Source of the DNA: Polyangiaceae bacterium
Lineage (GTDB): Bacteria; Myxococcota_A; Polyangia; Polyangiales; Polyangiaceae
Direction of reading: 5' to 3'
Length of the DNA stretch: 39,123 nt
Assembly (NCBI GenBank): GCA_025937835.1
Contig: JAICQO010000064.1
Span: forward strand, 1-39,123
The translations under genes and the position numbers were made by a program. Positions 16,471-25,130 of this stretch are shown one piece after another (the first letter of the stretch is position 1; each line of letters begins with the position of its first letter). A model generated the notes under the pieces. It worked only from the letters and a program-made list of their open reading frames with translations. It was not told the origin of the DNA and did not search any database.

Positions 16471-17801
16471 CAGAGGTTGAACTCGACCAAGTCGTCATCA
16501 TCCGGTGCCGGCTCCGCGTTTGCTTCCGCGGATGCAGTCGGTGCAACCTGTTCTTTCTCCACTTGCCCGAGGGCGGCACGCCAATCGTGCGACGGCTCTG
16601 CCTCGAGCAAGTTCATCAAGCCGATGAATCGCATCACGGTGTCCCGCGGCGTCCGGAAGTAGTCCTCGCCCAGCGTGCGCCGGGAGTACTCGATGAAACT
16701 GTGGAGACCGTCGTCCGGGAGGAGGTGCTTGCTCTGATCGCCGCTCGCGAACACGTCCCGAACGCGCATCAACAGCACGAACAAATCCTCCGGCGTGAGA
16801 TTTTTCAGGCGAATCACCGGCCCAGAAAGGTCGACAAAATCCTCCTTTGCGAACTCGTTCGGGGCCAGCCGTGTGGCCAGGGCTTCGTAGCTGTAGAGGC
16901 CGCGCCGCTTGTCGGCCAGGCACTCGTCCGTCCCGGCGAACACGATCTCCAGCCCTTCGACCTGAGCTTGAAGACAGTCGTTCAGCATCCTCAAGATGGC
17001 TTCATAGTTCGCAGCGCGAGCCCGCGTGCTCGCAAGCCGATGGGAGAGCACGACCAGCTCATCGATGCAGACGAGCAGCCCCTTGTAGCCCATGATGCGA
17101 GCCAGCTTCGCGAACAGCTTGAGGTAATCGTAGAACTCGGCATCGTCGATGATCGCGCGCACGCCAAGGTCACGCCGTGCCTCGGTTTTCGTGTCGTACT
17201 CCGCGCGTAGCCATCGCATGGCGGCCTGCTGCGTGAGCTCGTCCCCCTGGCGCACGGCCTTGAGGTGACGGGTCAGGACGGTATGAACGTCGAACCCGCT
17301 CACCAAGTCCTGGAGAGGGCGCAAGCGTTCGGCAAGCAGCCGTTCCGTCGAAGCGTCGTCTCCGTTCGCTTCGTGCGCCACCTCGGAGATCCAGCGCTCA
17401 ATCACCGGCCCCAGGGCTCCTCCCTCCGGCTTCGCCTTGGAAGCCAGGTTCCGCATCAGCTCGGCGAACAGGGAGCGGGCCTGCCCGCCGCTTCCGTGAA
17501 GGCGCCGATCAGTGGTAATATCCGCACGCGCGACCAGGAAACCTTTCTCCAGTGCGACCGTGCTGACGAGGTTCAGGAAGAAGCTCTTGCCCGCGCCGAA
17601 CCGTCCGATCACGAAGCGGATCCCGGAACCACCTTCGCTGACGTGCTGCAAGTCGTTCAGGAGAGCAGCCACCTCAGCCTTGCGCCCCACCTGAATGTGT
17701 TGAAGGCCCACCCGAGGAACGACACCTGCCCGGAGAGCCTTCAGAATGGCCTGTCGATCCCGGTCTTTGATGCGCGGAGCACCCGCTGCGTTCGTAGTCA
17801 T
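16470..17801 (-). CDS. sngB: Shango-like ATPase SngB (BREX-type ATP-binding domain)
   Basis: This encodes a 443-aa P-loop ATPase. Walker A is GRFGAGKS (66-73) and Walker B is CIDE in GLLVCIDELVVL (245-248). The whole layout (GxxFxxxGFLVARADIT, an EFYDYL helix, AGTDE sensor region, then NLTPEDLFVLLMRV) fits the family annotated as BREX-system ATP-binding domain (BrxD-like, formerly DUF2791). The protein probably couples ATP hydrolysis to assembly of the TerB protein and the helicase on DNA. Start ATG 17801 overlaps the sngA stop (ATGA) and has AAGGGA upstream, so translation is coupled; an in-frame TTG at 17840 is less likely. The acidic C-terminal tail (DDDDLVEFNL) could be an interaction peptide for the helicase. 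Confidence 0.82.
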   Translation of the reverse strand: MTTNAAGAPRIKDRDRQAILKALRAGVVPRVGLQHIQVGRKAEVAALLNDLQHVSEGGSGIRFVIGRFGAGKSFFLNLVSTVALEKGFLVARADITTDRRLHGSGGQARSLFAELMRNLASKAKPEGGALGPVIERWISEVAHEANGDDASTERLLAERLRPLQDLVSGFDVHTVLTRHLKAVRQGDELTQQAAMRWLRAEYDTKTEARRDLGVRAIIDDAEFYDYLKLFAKLARIMGYKGLLVCIDELVVLSHRLASTRARAANYEAILRMLNDCLQAQVEGLEIVFAGTDECLADKRRGLYSYEALATRLAPNEFAKEDFVDLSGPVIRLKNLTPEDLFVLLMRVRDVFASGDQSKHLLPDDGLHSFIEYSRRTLGEDYFRTPRDTVMRFIGLMNLLEAEPSHDWRAALGQVEKEQVAPTASAEANAEPAPDDDDLVEFNL

Positions 17802-20800
17802 GCTGTCTGTCCCTTCAGAAGCTGCGACCGGACGTGCCAACTTTCCGAGTCCTCAATCAGGAAGTCGCCGTACATCTCGTCGGACCAGCTGTTCACGGCA
17901 TCCAGGATCGCGCCCGGCATGAGCTTCCGTCGATTGGAAAGGGCCCTCACCTCGTCCATCGTCCAAATCGGTTTGGTGAGAAGCTCCTCGAGCGCCGCAT
18001 GGTAGCGAACATCGAGGCCGTCAGCTCCGAAGGCTCCTCCCGCCTTCGGCCGTTGCGCGTCCTCAGCAACAGGTAGCGCCGGTGCGACCTCGCGCTCGGC
18101 GTCCTCACCGTCGTCGTCCTGGTCGAGCACTTCGGCAAGCATCGCAGCCACGTCGCGCGTGTCGGCGAGAATCGCGGCGATCGCAGCTTGATCTAGTTCG
18201 ACGGGACGCGGCTCGCCGGGCGGCGGCGGGATCGGTTCCCCAGCGCGTCCGGTCGTCGCCGGCCGAACCTCGACCACTCGGTCCGTCGCGAGGCGCGCTC
18301 CACTTGCCGCGATCGCGGCAGACAAGTCGGCATCTCTCAGGCCCAGTGCCTTGTACAAGCTGCGGAGCACTTCTTGCTCCTTTTCAGCAATCTCTCCATC
18401 CGCGGCAGCTACGGCCACGAGCACTCGCCCCACCTTCTCAATCTCGAACCGGGACCGGGTCGCCTGAAGCTTCCTTGCGACGCTGGTCGCAGATCCCGGT
18501 TGACGGGCCAGGAGATGCTGCAACGCGGTGAGTCGCTTTCTTAGACCTTCGTCGAGCGCAAGCACGTCGGCAAGCATGTCGATCATCGCACGAGTCTCCC
18601 TTTCGTCTACCGTCCCGTCAGCCAACGCGACGGCCATCTTCAACGTCATCAGTGAGAGCGCCGACGCGTAGAGCTTCTGATCCGGGCTCGAAGTATCGGC
18701 GCTTCGCCAGACCAGCATCTCATCGCTCGCTTGCGCTCCCTTCCGGTGCACACGACCATCTGGCTCGAGCGCATACCCCACGTCGGCTGCAATCTCGGCC
18801 ACTCTCCGGAGCTGAGCCGCCGAAAGCTTCGGCGCGCCACCCAGACCGGACACGTTCGCAAGTTGGGAGCAGCGTACGAGATGGAACTCCCCGAGACGAG
18901 GCGCAGCGGCGATCAATGAGTCCCACTCGTCGCGCGCGGGATGGTCGTACTTCTGCCTGAGCTCCGGAGGAAGCGCCGCCCACCCTTCTGCAGTCAGCTC
19001 GCCGTCGTTGCGATGCTTCAACGAGCTCGCCTTCCGGAGGTCGTCGATGCAGGCGTTCCAGATCTCGATGATGCGGCCAAACTGGCGCGCTCTTCCGAGT
19101 ACGTGGGGAACCGACAGGGCCAACGACTGTCCTATCCCCCTCAAGCTGCCGCTCGCAGGGTGATACTCGACCTTCGCGGGACGCTTTGCTGCATCCAGCA
19201 CAAGCCCGCTCCCGAGTTGCTCTCGGTAGCGCGCTTCGAATAGGCTATCGAGCTCGTCCGCGGCCCGCGTCGCAACGACGCTGCGCTTGGCTCCCTCCAG
19301 GATCGCAACGAGCCTGCGAGCAAGGTGCGCTCCGAGAGGTTGCCCTCTCAAGTAGTGCCAGGCCAGCAACGTCGTGGTTGCGGTTTCCGACTCGATGAGG
19401 ATCGGAGCAAGCGCCGTCGTGAGCTCTTCCTCGGTCAATTGCTGGAGCTGACGCAAGCTCGAAAAGGCGACGAACTCAGACAGATAGCTCCGGAGCGATG
19501 CGCTCCGGTCGGCATACGTCTGGAGTAGGCGTCGAACCTCGGCGACGGCCAGCGCTGTATCTGCGCCATCCCGAAGGACCCGCCATTCGAGCCCGTAGAA
19601 GAACATGAAGATGTATCCAACATCGATCGCTGGATCGACGCGCCCGCCCGCCATCCAGTCCAGATACCGTGCCCGTTGATTCGGGGTCGCTTCGAGGTAG
19701 CTCGGCCAGTACGGTAGGTCTTCAGCCCACTGCGCGGTGCCGACGTTGAACGGCGTCACGATGGTGCTCGCGTCAGCGCCGGTAACCACATCAGAAACGA
19801 ACGCGAGCGGGCGCTGAATGGTGCGCCCTGCAATGACGACGACCTCGTTCGGCCCGTAGAAGCGTCTGGCTCCGGACGGCGTAGCCGCACGTGTTTGGCG
19901 TGCGTTTTCAACCGCGGGGCTCGGTATCCGCGGGGGTGGTAGTGGCGGCGGTTGCCGCGACTGAGGACGCGGTGCTGGCTCCGGCGTCGGTCTGATCGGC
20001 GGAGCGGGGGGTAGAATAGGCGCGGGTGGCAACGGCGCAGAGCGGCTTGGCTCGGTCGCCGCCAGCGGAACGGTTAGCCCTGACTGTCGCGTGGACGGTG
20101 CCACCGATGCCTGCCGTGGCGCGACCTCAGGGCTCATCTGTGGGGTCAGTCGCGACGCTTCGTGTCGGTGAGGATCCGGGACCGGCGAGCTTGCGATCCG
20201 AACCAGCTCCTGAAGCGCACAAGCCGCATGGTACGTGGCTGCGGGATTGCTCGCCTGCAATACGATCTGGAGGCCATTCGAGGAAAGCAGCTTCAGCTCG
20301 CCGTACTCCAGGATCGGCAGCTGCCGGTTATTGTTGAAGCGAAGATCCGGGCCTCCGTTCTTGTTCACAAACCGCCACGTCTGCCCGACGGCCCGCGAGT
20401 CTCGCGGCACCACCCCCTCTTCGATGAACCGCGTCGTCTCATGATAGACGGACAGCCACGCGTACGGCACGGCGGCCAGTCGCTTTCCCTCGCGGACGAT
20501 CAAGTAGTCCGGAAGGAGCAGGATTTGTTGAGGCCCAACCGGTACTGACCACGGCTCCACGTTGAGCTCGATTCCCGACAACGACCCCGCAGCGCACCGG
20601 GTGCCGGTCCTTTGGATCAGCGTCCCGGCGCCCGCGTTGTACTTTGGGTCGCGAACACCGACGGAGGAATAGATGTGCCAGAGAGCTGCGGCCTGGCCCA
20701 GCGCCTCCCCGGCGGCGTTGCAGAGAGCGAGCCTGCCAACGATCTCGTCGTTGTCCACGTCGTACAGAATGCGAGCGGTGCGTCGTTCCCGGTCCCACCG

Positions 20801-21229
20801 ACGCACAAACACCCCGCCAACGACCGCCAGGACCATAAGAACGAGGCACAGGCCGGGCAGCCCGATCGTGACCAGCACCAGTCCGCCCGCGCTCCAGAGA
20901 TACACCTTGAACAGATTGGTCCGATTGAGCCGGCTCTGAACCTCTTGCAATGCCGCATCGGGACCAATCACGGCAAGCTGCTCAACCGATGCCGTCGAGA
21001 TCCATCCCGTCGACGGCGTTGCGACCGTGGGCGTCGATGGAAGTGGCAGCGCGACGTCGTTCAGCTTCGCCCGGTAGCTGAAACCGCCTCCGCTGAACGT
21101 CACATACGTCCCCCGAGGGCCCACCCCCACTCGAGCCCCTCGCACACCTGCCGACAGCCCGACCCCGCTTCGCGAGAAATTGACCCGAAGCGGCCCGAAC
21201 CTCACCGACTTACGGAATGAAAGACCCAT
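17798..21229 (-). CDS. sngA: Shango-like SngA: TerB-domain protein with N-terminal DUF4236 and membrane segment
   Basis: This is a multidomain protein of 1143 aa. Residues 1-53 (MGLSFRKSVRFGP to GGGFSYR) match the DUF4236 pattern. A hydrophobic stretch follows (109-142, one or two membrane helices). A beta-rich region comes next, then a Pro-rich linker (about 385-440). TerB-N-like (about 450-640), TerB (about 860-990, acidic VDERETRAMID and ADGEIAEKE) and TerB-C-like (about 1075-1140) regions follow. TerB domains bind metals and are linked to stress and phage response. SngA of Shango is defined by its TerB domain, so order and content fit; a DUF4236-membrane head on it may be unusual. ATG 21229 has GGGAGGG upstream. 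It is the first gene of the operon and lies 422 bases from the divergent NurA/HerA operon. Confidence 0.8.
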   Translation of the reverse strand: MGLSFRKSVRFGPLRVNFSRSGVGLSAGVRGARVGVGPRGTYVTFSGGGFSYRAKLNDVALPLPSTPTVATPSTGWISTASVEQLAVIGPDAALQEVQSRLNRTNLFKVYLWSAGGLVLVTIGLPGLCLVLMVLAVVGGVFVRRWDRERRTARILYDVDNDEIVGRLALCNAAGEALGQAAALWHIYSSVGVRDPKYNAGAGTLIQRTGTRCAAGSLSGIELNVEPWSVPVGPQQILLLPDYLIVREGKRLAAVPYAWLSVYHETTRFIEEGVVPRDSRAVGQTWRFVNKNGGPDLRFNNNRQLPILEYGELKLLSSNGLQIVLQASNPAATYHAACALQELVRIASSPVPDPHRHEASRLTPQMSPEVAPRQASVAPSTRQSGLTVPLAATEPSRSAPLPPAPILPPAPPIRPTPEPAPRPQSRQPPPLPPPRIPSPAVENARQTRAATPSGARRFYGPNEVVVIAGRTIQRPLAFVSDVVTGADASTIVTPFNVGTAQWAEDLPYWPSYLEATPNQRARYLDWMAGGRVDPAIDVGYIFMFFYGLEWRVLRDGADTALAVAEVRRLLQTYADRSASLRSYLSEFVAFSSLRQLQQLTEEELTTALAPILIESETATTTLLAWHYLRGQPLGAHLARRLVAILEGAKRSVVATRAADELDSLFEARYREQLGSGLVLDAAKRPAKVEYHPASGSLRGIGQSLALSVPHVLGRARQFGRIIEIWNACIDDLRKASSLKHRNDGELTAEGWAALPPELRQKYDHPARDEWDSLIAAAPRLGEFHLVRCSQLANVSGLGGAPKLSAAQLRRVAEIAADVGYALEPDGRVHRKGAQASDEMLVWRSADTSSPDQKLYASALSLMTLKMAVALADGTVDERETRAMIDMLADVLALDEGLRKRLTALQHLLARQPGSATSVARKLQATRSRFEIEKVGRVLVAVAAADGEIAEKEQEVLRSLYKALGLRDADLSAAIAASGARLATDRVVEVRPATTGRAGEPIPPPPGEPRPVELDQAAIAAILADTRDVAAMLAEVLDQDDDGEDAEREVAPALPVAEDAQRPKAGGAFGADGLDVRYHAALEELLTKPIWTMDEVRALSNRRKLMPGAILDAVNSWSDEMYGDFLIEDSESWHVRSQLLKGQTA

Positions 21230-21651
21230 CTAAGCCCTCCCACGACCCAGTCTTGAAGCGACTTCCATGCCCTGTTCTCAAAGCTGCCCGCATGTTCCGA
21301 AAACGATCGACTCGACGACCGAATAGCATCGACCGATTGAAGACAGAGATCAAGGCTGATGAGCTCCCTCTCCTCTTCACCGATGTCGGAGCAATGGTCA
21401 AGCCGACACCCTTTGCATCGACTCCGAAGTATGTTCGACTGAAGGGCTATGACTTCATCGAGGCGGTCGTCCGGCTTGCTGTCCTCCTCGCCGGAACGCG
21501 CGGGGCGTAGAGGCGCGTCGCCACCCAGCGACTACGTCGAGAACCTGCCACAACGCCCTATGGCACCCCGGTTCCGGGCACTCAGCCCACGCCCTCTCCA
21601 ACAGGCAGTCAGTGCGACTCGGGACTGCGCTGCGCTGATGGAACCCCCGGG
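21230..21651. other. Divergent intergenic region between the Shango-like and NurA-HerA-SbcDC operons
   Basis: These 422 bases must contain the promoters of both operons. I could not identify a convincing -35/-10 pair on either strand. A plus-strand frame at 21217-21510 (97 aa; internal ATG 21292) has fairly normal composition (for example LKTEIKADELPLLFTDVG) and might be a small gene or remnant. It overlaps the start of sngA antisense, so it is not called as a CDS. Confidence 0.45.
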
Positions 21652-22455
21652 ATGAGTTTCCTTTCCAAGTTGAAGGAAGTTCTCTCCACGAGAACTACCG
21701 GGGCAACGAGAACTCCAATCCCCAGCAGTCTTTCGTGGCGCGTCGTCCTTTCAGAGATCGGCGCTTCTAGGCCGACATGTCCGTACTGCGCGCGCGCCTT
21801 CGATAGGATGCCGCAGCGAAAACGTTCTTGTCCCGAGTGCGGAGGCGTCCTGTACTCGCGAAAGCGTGCGGTGGACGGAACCAAAGTCTTGCTGACCGAG
21901 GCACAAGCTTTGGAAGGCGAAGCGCAAGACGCGCTCGTGACCCTGGCAGCGGAGGGCGCCGGCAACGCCGAACTCGACGGCCTGGTCGGCTCGTTGCACG
22001 TGACTCTCGACCGCATGCCCACCGCAGACGAGGTCGTCTGCCAATACCTCACGCGCTCCGCGGCCAAGCATGCAGAGCTCTGTAACTGGGGGCTGTACCG
22101 GAACGCGCGCTTCAACCTCGCCGAATCATACGCGCGACGACGGTCTTACGAAGAGGCGCTGCGGCTGTTCCTCGAGGTCTCGCTCATCGACCTCAACGGG
22201 CCGCGCAACCGTGGAACCAAGGATCCGGCTGCCCTGCGGCGCATTCCGCCTTTTGAGCCGCATGCGGGTTCGCTAGCGTCCGGTGTTCTCAGCCGCACCA
22301 TCGACGTCATCACCGAGCTGAAATTCTCCCGAGACGAACTCCAGCGCCTGTTTGAGTCCGTGGCAAGCGCCATGACGACCGTTACCAACCTTCCGCGCCC
22401 GACGAGCGCCGCATGGCAAGAGTTGTCCGCGGCTCTTGCCGATGGGTGGAGCTAA
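21652..22455 (+). CDS. Zinc-ribbon / helical-repeat protein heading the NurA-HerA-SbcDC operon
   Basis: This encodes 267 aa. Near the N-terminus is a four-cysteine zinc ribbon: CPYC (about residues 43-46) and CPEC (about 61-64). The remainder is alpha-helical, with a TPR-like pair of helices (NARFNLAESYARRRSYEEALRLFLEVSLIDL). No catalytic motif is visible, so an adaptor or DNA/protein-binding role is likely. The next gene (nurA) starts just past its stop (or overlaps by 14 bases if ATG 22442 is used), so it belongs to the same operon. I do not recognise a named family. It could recruit the resection complex to a target or regulate it. Confidence 0.7.
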   Translation: MSFLSKLKEVLSTRTTGATRTPIPSSLSWRVVLSEIGASRPTCPYCARAFDRMPQRKRSCPECGGVLYSRKRAVDGTKVLLTEAQALEGEAQDALVTLAAEGAGNAELDGLVGSLHVTLDRMPTADEVVCQYLTRSAAKHAELCNWGLYRNARFNLAESYARRRSYEEALRLFLEVSLIDLNGPRNRGTKDPAALRRIPPFEPHAGSLASGVLSRTIDVITELKFSRDELQRLFESVASAMTTVTNLPRPTSAAWQELSAALADGWS

Positions 22456-22465
22456 CACGCTGCCA

Positions 22466-23455
22466 ATGTCGTCACTATTCGGAAGCTTCCGCGTGCGTAT
22501 CGACCCTTGGGAGGTCGAGTACGGGGATCAGACTCCCCTTGCGCCGGTCGATGATCCGGCGCCCGAGCACGTGCGCCACGAGATCGAGGTGCGCGATGGT
22601 GAATGGCAAGCGATTGTGCCCCTTGCCAGCGGCACTCTCCCACGTCGAGTTGTCTTCATCGACGGCGTGCGCCGACTGGAAGCACGCGTTCAGGCTCGTC
22701 AAGGCGAGCAGCTCATCTACGGCGGCTTTGGCAGCTACGCCGTCGGGGCGGTCGAGGTGGAGGATCTCTCTGCGTCGTTTGGGACCATACGCGTCTTTCG
22801 ATCCGCCGTTCTTGGATCTGGCGCGTGCTTGCCAGAGCCGATCCATGTCCGGCCGGGGCTAATCTATCAACCGGAGAGTGCGCCGAACTCGGAAGTCGAC
22901 GGGCCACTGCGTCACATTCAGAACTCGATGCGACACGCGGAAGCAAAACTTGCAGGAGACCTCTCTCGGGAAGACACACTCACGATCGTTGATGGACCAC
23001 TCAGTTTCGAGCCGGAAGGTCGAGGAGTCGCACTCGGCTATATCAAGCGTGTTCACCGACTGTATCTTCCGGCCAAGTTCATTCCCCTGCTGGCGACGTT
23101 GCCCGCCGGCGCAAGGACGCCTATGTTCGCAATTCAGACAGCCAACTCCGGTTTCGGTCGATACTCTTGGTTTCAACGCCTCGCTGAGCCCGGTACCGGC
23201 GCGACCGAGATGCATGGGATCGTTCGCCTCGAGGTGATCGCGAGCGTCGGCATTGACGCCGCTCGCGAGCTAGCCAACGCCGCTACGACGTGGTTGCCGC
23301 GCACCGCGCCGAAGCGTGGCCGAGATCCTCGCTCACCTCAGAATCTTCTCCCCATCGGCGCGCTCGAACAGAAGCTACGAGTCGCGCTCGGCGACGCTCG
23401 CCTGTTTCGCCGTTGGCTCGAGACGCTTGTAGCAAAGGAAGCGTCTCATGACTGA
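22466..23455 (+). CDS. nurA: NurA-like nuclease
   Basis: This encodes about 329 aa. The hallmark NurA pattern is present: an N-terminal acidic site in VVFIDGVRR (D66), a second in LTIVDGPL (D176), a conserved Lys in LGYIKRVH (K194), and a C-terminal HGIVRLEV segment. NurA is a 5'-3' nuclease that works with the HerA hexamer to resect DNA ends. The HerA gene follows directly, overlapping by 8 bases, which strongly supports the assignment. Starts: ATG 22466 is chosen; ATG 22442 would overlap the previous gene. I assigned it from motif placement and gene order, without alignment. Confidence 0.72.
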   Translation: MSSLFGSFRVRIDPWEVEYGDQTPLAPVDDPAPEHVRHEIEVRDGEWQAIVPLASGTLPRRVVFIDGVRRLEARVQARQGEQLIYGGFGSYAVGAVEVEDLSASFGTIRVFRSAVLGSGACLPEPIHVRPGLIYQPESAPNSEVDGPLRHIQNSMRHAEAKLAGDLSREDTLTIVDGPLSFEPEGRGVALGYIKRVHRLYLPAKFIPLLATLPAGARTPMFAIQTANSGFGRYSWFQRLAEPGTGATEMHGIVRLEVIASVGIDAARELANAATTWLPRTAPKRGRDPRSPQNLLPIGALEQKLRVALGDARLFRRWLETLVAKEASHD

Positions 23456-25121
23456 GTCAACCCCCCGCCAGAGCACGTGTGTCGGAGTCGTGCTCGGCTC
23501 CGTGGATGCGGGGCCGCTCGAATTCTGGGTCGGCGTCTCCAGCAGTAAGGACGTTCAACTAGACGACCTCGTGGTTGCAGAGCTGACCACTTCCGAAGGC
23601 GTGCTCGTTAGCTTCTTCGGCATCGTCGACATCGTACGAAAACGCTACGAGGGCGCGACTTTCGATTCGGATGCATTTCGCGCGTCAGAGGGCACGCTAC
23701 CCGTTGAGGTCTCCTACGCGGCGCACATTCAGGTGACCCGAGTCGATCCAGAAATCTTCGTTCCGCCGCAGCCAGGCAGCGAGGTGCGCATCGCTCGAGG
23801 AGCGGAATTCGAGAGGGCTCTCTTCTTCGATCGCATGAAGAAGAAGGTCGCCATCGGATCCACGCGCACCGGGGATCCTGTGTTCGCCAACCTTGAGTTT
23901 CTTGACGGCACTCGCGGCGCGCACGTCTCCATCAGCGGTGTATCCGGCGTGGCGACAAAGACCAGCTACGCGACCTTTCTTCTCTACTCGCTCTTCCACT
24001 CTGGTGCACTTGGCGCAGAGGCGGCAAACACCCGCGCCCTAATCTTCAACGTTAAGGGTGAGGACCTTCTCTGGCTCGACAAACAGAACAGCCGTGCTGA
24101 CGACGCTCTCATCAAGGAGTACCGGAGACTTGGTCTACCGCCTGGCCCGTTCGGAAGCGTTGGGTTCTTCGCACCAGCCCGCCGACACGGCGACGTTGTG
24201 ATGCCTGAAGTCGGCAGCCGTCACGAAGGAGTTCGTGCCTACGTCTGGACCCTTCGCGAGTTCGCCCGGGATCAACTGCTCCGGTTCGCCTTTGCTGAAT
24301 CGAACGATGCACGCTCGCAGCTGTCTTTCCTCATCTATCGCGTCGAACGAGTACTAGAGCGCGCCGCGCGAGACGGAGATCAGAACGATCCGGGACTGAC
24401 GGTGGACGGGACACGCATCCAGTCGTTCGATAACCTCGTTGAGCTGTTGGACACGGCGTCTCTTGACCAGATGGTGCCCAACGCCGCATCGGGGACGTTG
24501 GACGCTTTTCGCCGGCGCTTTCATGCAGCCGCCCAGCATATGGGACACCTCGTACGAGGGGATCGTGAGACGACGCGGCATCGCGTCGACTGGCAGGCGA
24601 ACCAAGTCACGGTTGTAGATATCCACACGCTCCATGACACAGCTCAGATGTTTGTCGTCGGTGTATTGCTCAAACGCATGATGCATGACAAGGAGACCCA
24701 GGGCACCGCACGTCCGCTCGTGTTTGTCGTCCTCGACGAGTTGAACAAGTACGCGCCTCGAACCGGTTGGAGTCCTATCCAGGACGTCCTGCTCGACATC
24801 GCCGAACGCGGGCGTTCGCTTGGGGTGTGTCTGTTCGGAGCACAGCAGACAGCGAGCGAAGTCGAACGTCGTATCGTCTCCAACGCGGCAATGCGGGTGG
24901 TCGGCCGACTCGATGCCGCCGAAGCAGAGCGTGGCGAGTACGGGTTCCTCACCCGGGTCGCGAGGCAGCGCGCCACAATGTTGTCGCCGGGAAGCATGAT
25001 CGTGACGCAACCTGAAATCCCGACACCGGTCTTACTCAAGTTCCCGTTCCCTTCCTGGGCTACTCGCCAGAGCGAGGTTCGCGAGCAGGACGACGGAGAA
25101 GACCCGTTTGCGCGAACGTGA
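23448..25121 (+). CDS. herA: HerA-like hexameric ATPase / DNA translocase
   Basis: This encodes 557 aa. The N-terminal ~115 residues form a HAS-barrel-like beta domain (LEFWVGVSSSKDVQLDDLVVAE, SFFGIVDIV), typical of HerA. The P-loop reads GVSGVATKT (164-172, Lys171), lacking the usual glycine before Lys. The Walker B box is VVLDELNKYAP (about 426-436), followed by AERGRSLGVCLFGAQQ and the RVVGRLDAAEAERGEYG segment, characteristic of the HerA/FtsK superfamily. HerA pumps DNA and activates NurA. AAGGA lies before the ATG, which overlaps the nurA stop. Only the variant P-loop is odd; the same wording recurs, as far as I recall, in other HerA-like ATPases, so activity is plausible. Confidence 0.85.
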   Translation: MTESTPRQSTCVGVVLGSVDAGPLEFWVGVSSSKDVQLDDLVVAELTTSEGVLVSFFGIVDIVRKRYEGATFDSDAFRASEGTLPVEVSYAAHIQVTRVDPEIFVPPQPGSEVRIARGAEFERALFFDRMKKKVAIGSTRTGDPVFANLEFLDGTRGAHVSISGVSGVATKTSYATFLLYSLFHSGALGAEAANTRALIFNVKGEDLLWLDKQNSRADDALIKEYRRLGLPPGPFGSVGFFAPARRHGDVVMPEVGSRHEGVRAYVWTLREFARDQLLRFAFAESNDARSQLSFLIYRVERVLERAARDGDQNDPGLTVDGTRIQSFDNLVELLDTASLDQMVPNAASGTLDAFRRRFHAAAQHMGHLVRGDRETTRHRVDWQANQVTVVDIHTLHDTAQMFVVGVLLKRMMHDKETQGTARPLVFVVLDELNKYAPRTGWSPIQDVLLDIAERGRSLGVCLFGAQQTASEVERRIVSNAAMRVVGRLDAAEAERGEYGFLTRVARQRATMLSPGSMIVTQPEIPTPVLLKFPFPSWATRQSEVREQDDGEDPFART

Positions 25122-25130
25122 GGGACCGGA

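Noticed and set aside
14302-21229. BREX type 2 system
   Set aside because: The ATPase and helicase resemble BrxD and BrxHI, but no PglX methylase, PglZ phosphatase, PglW or PglY gene is present. The TerB partner fits Shango better.
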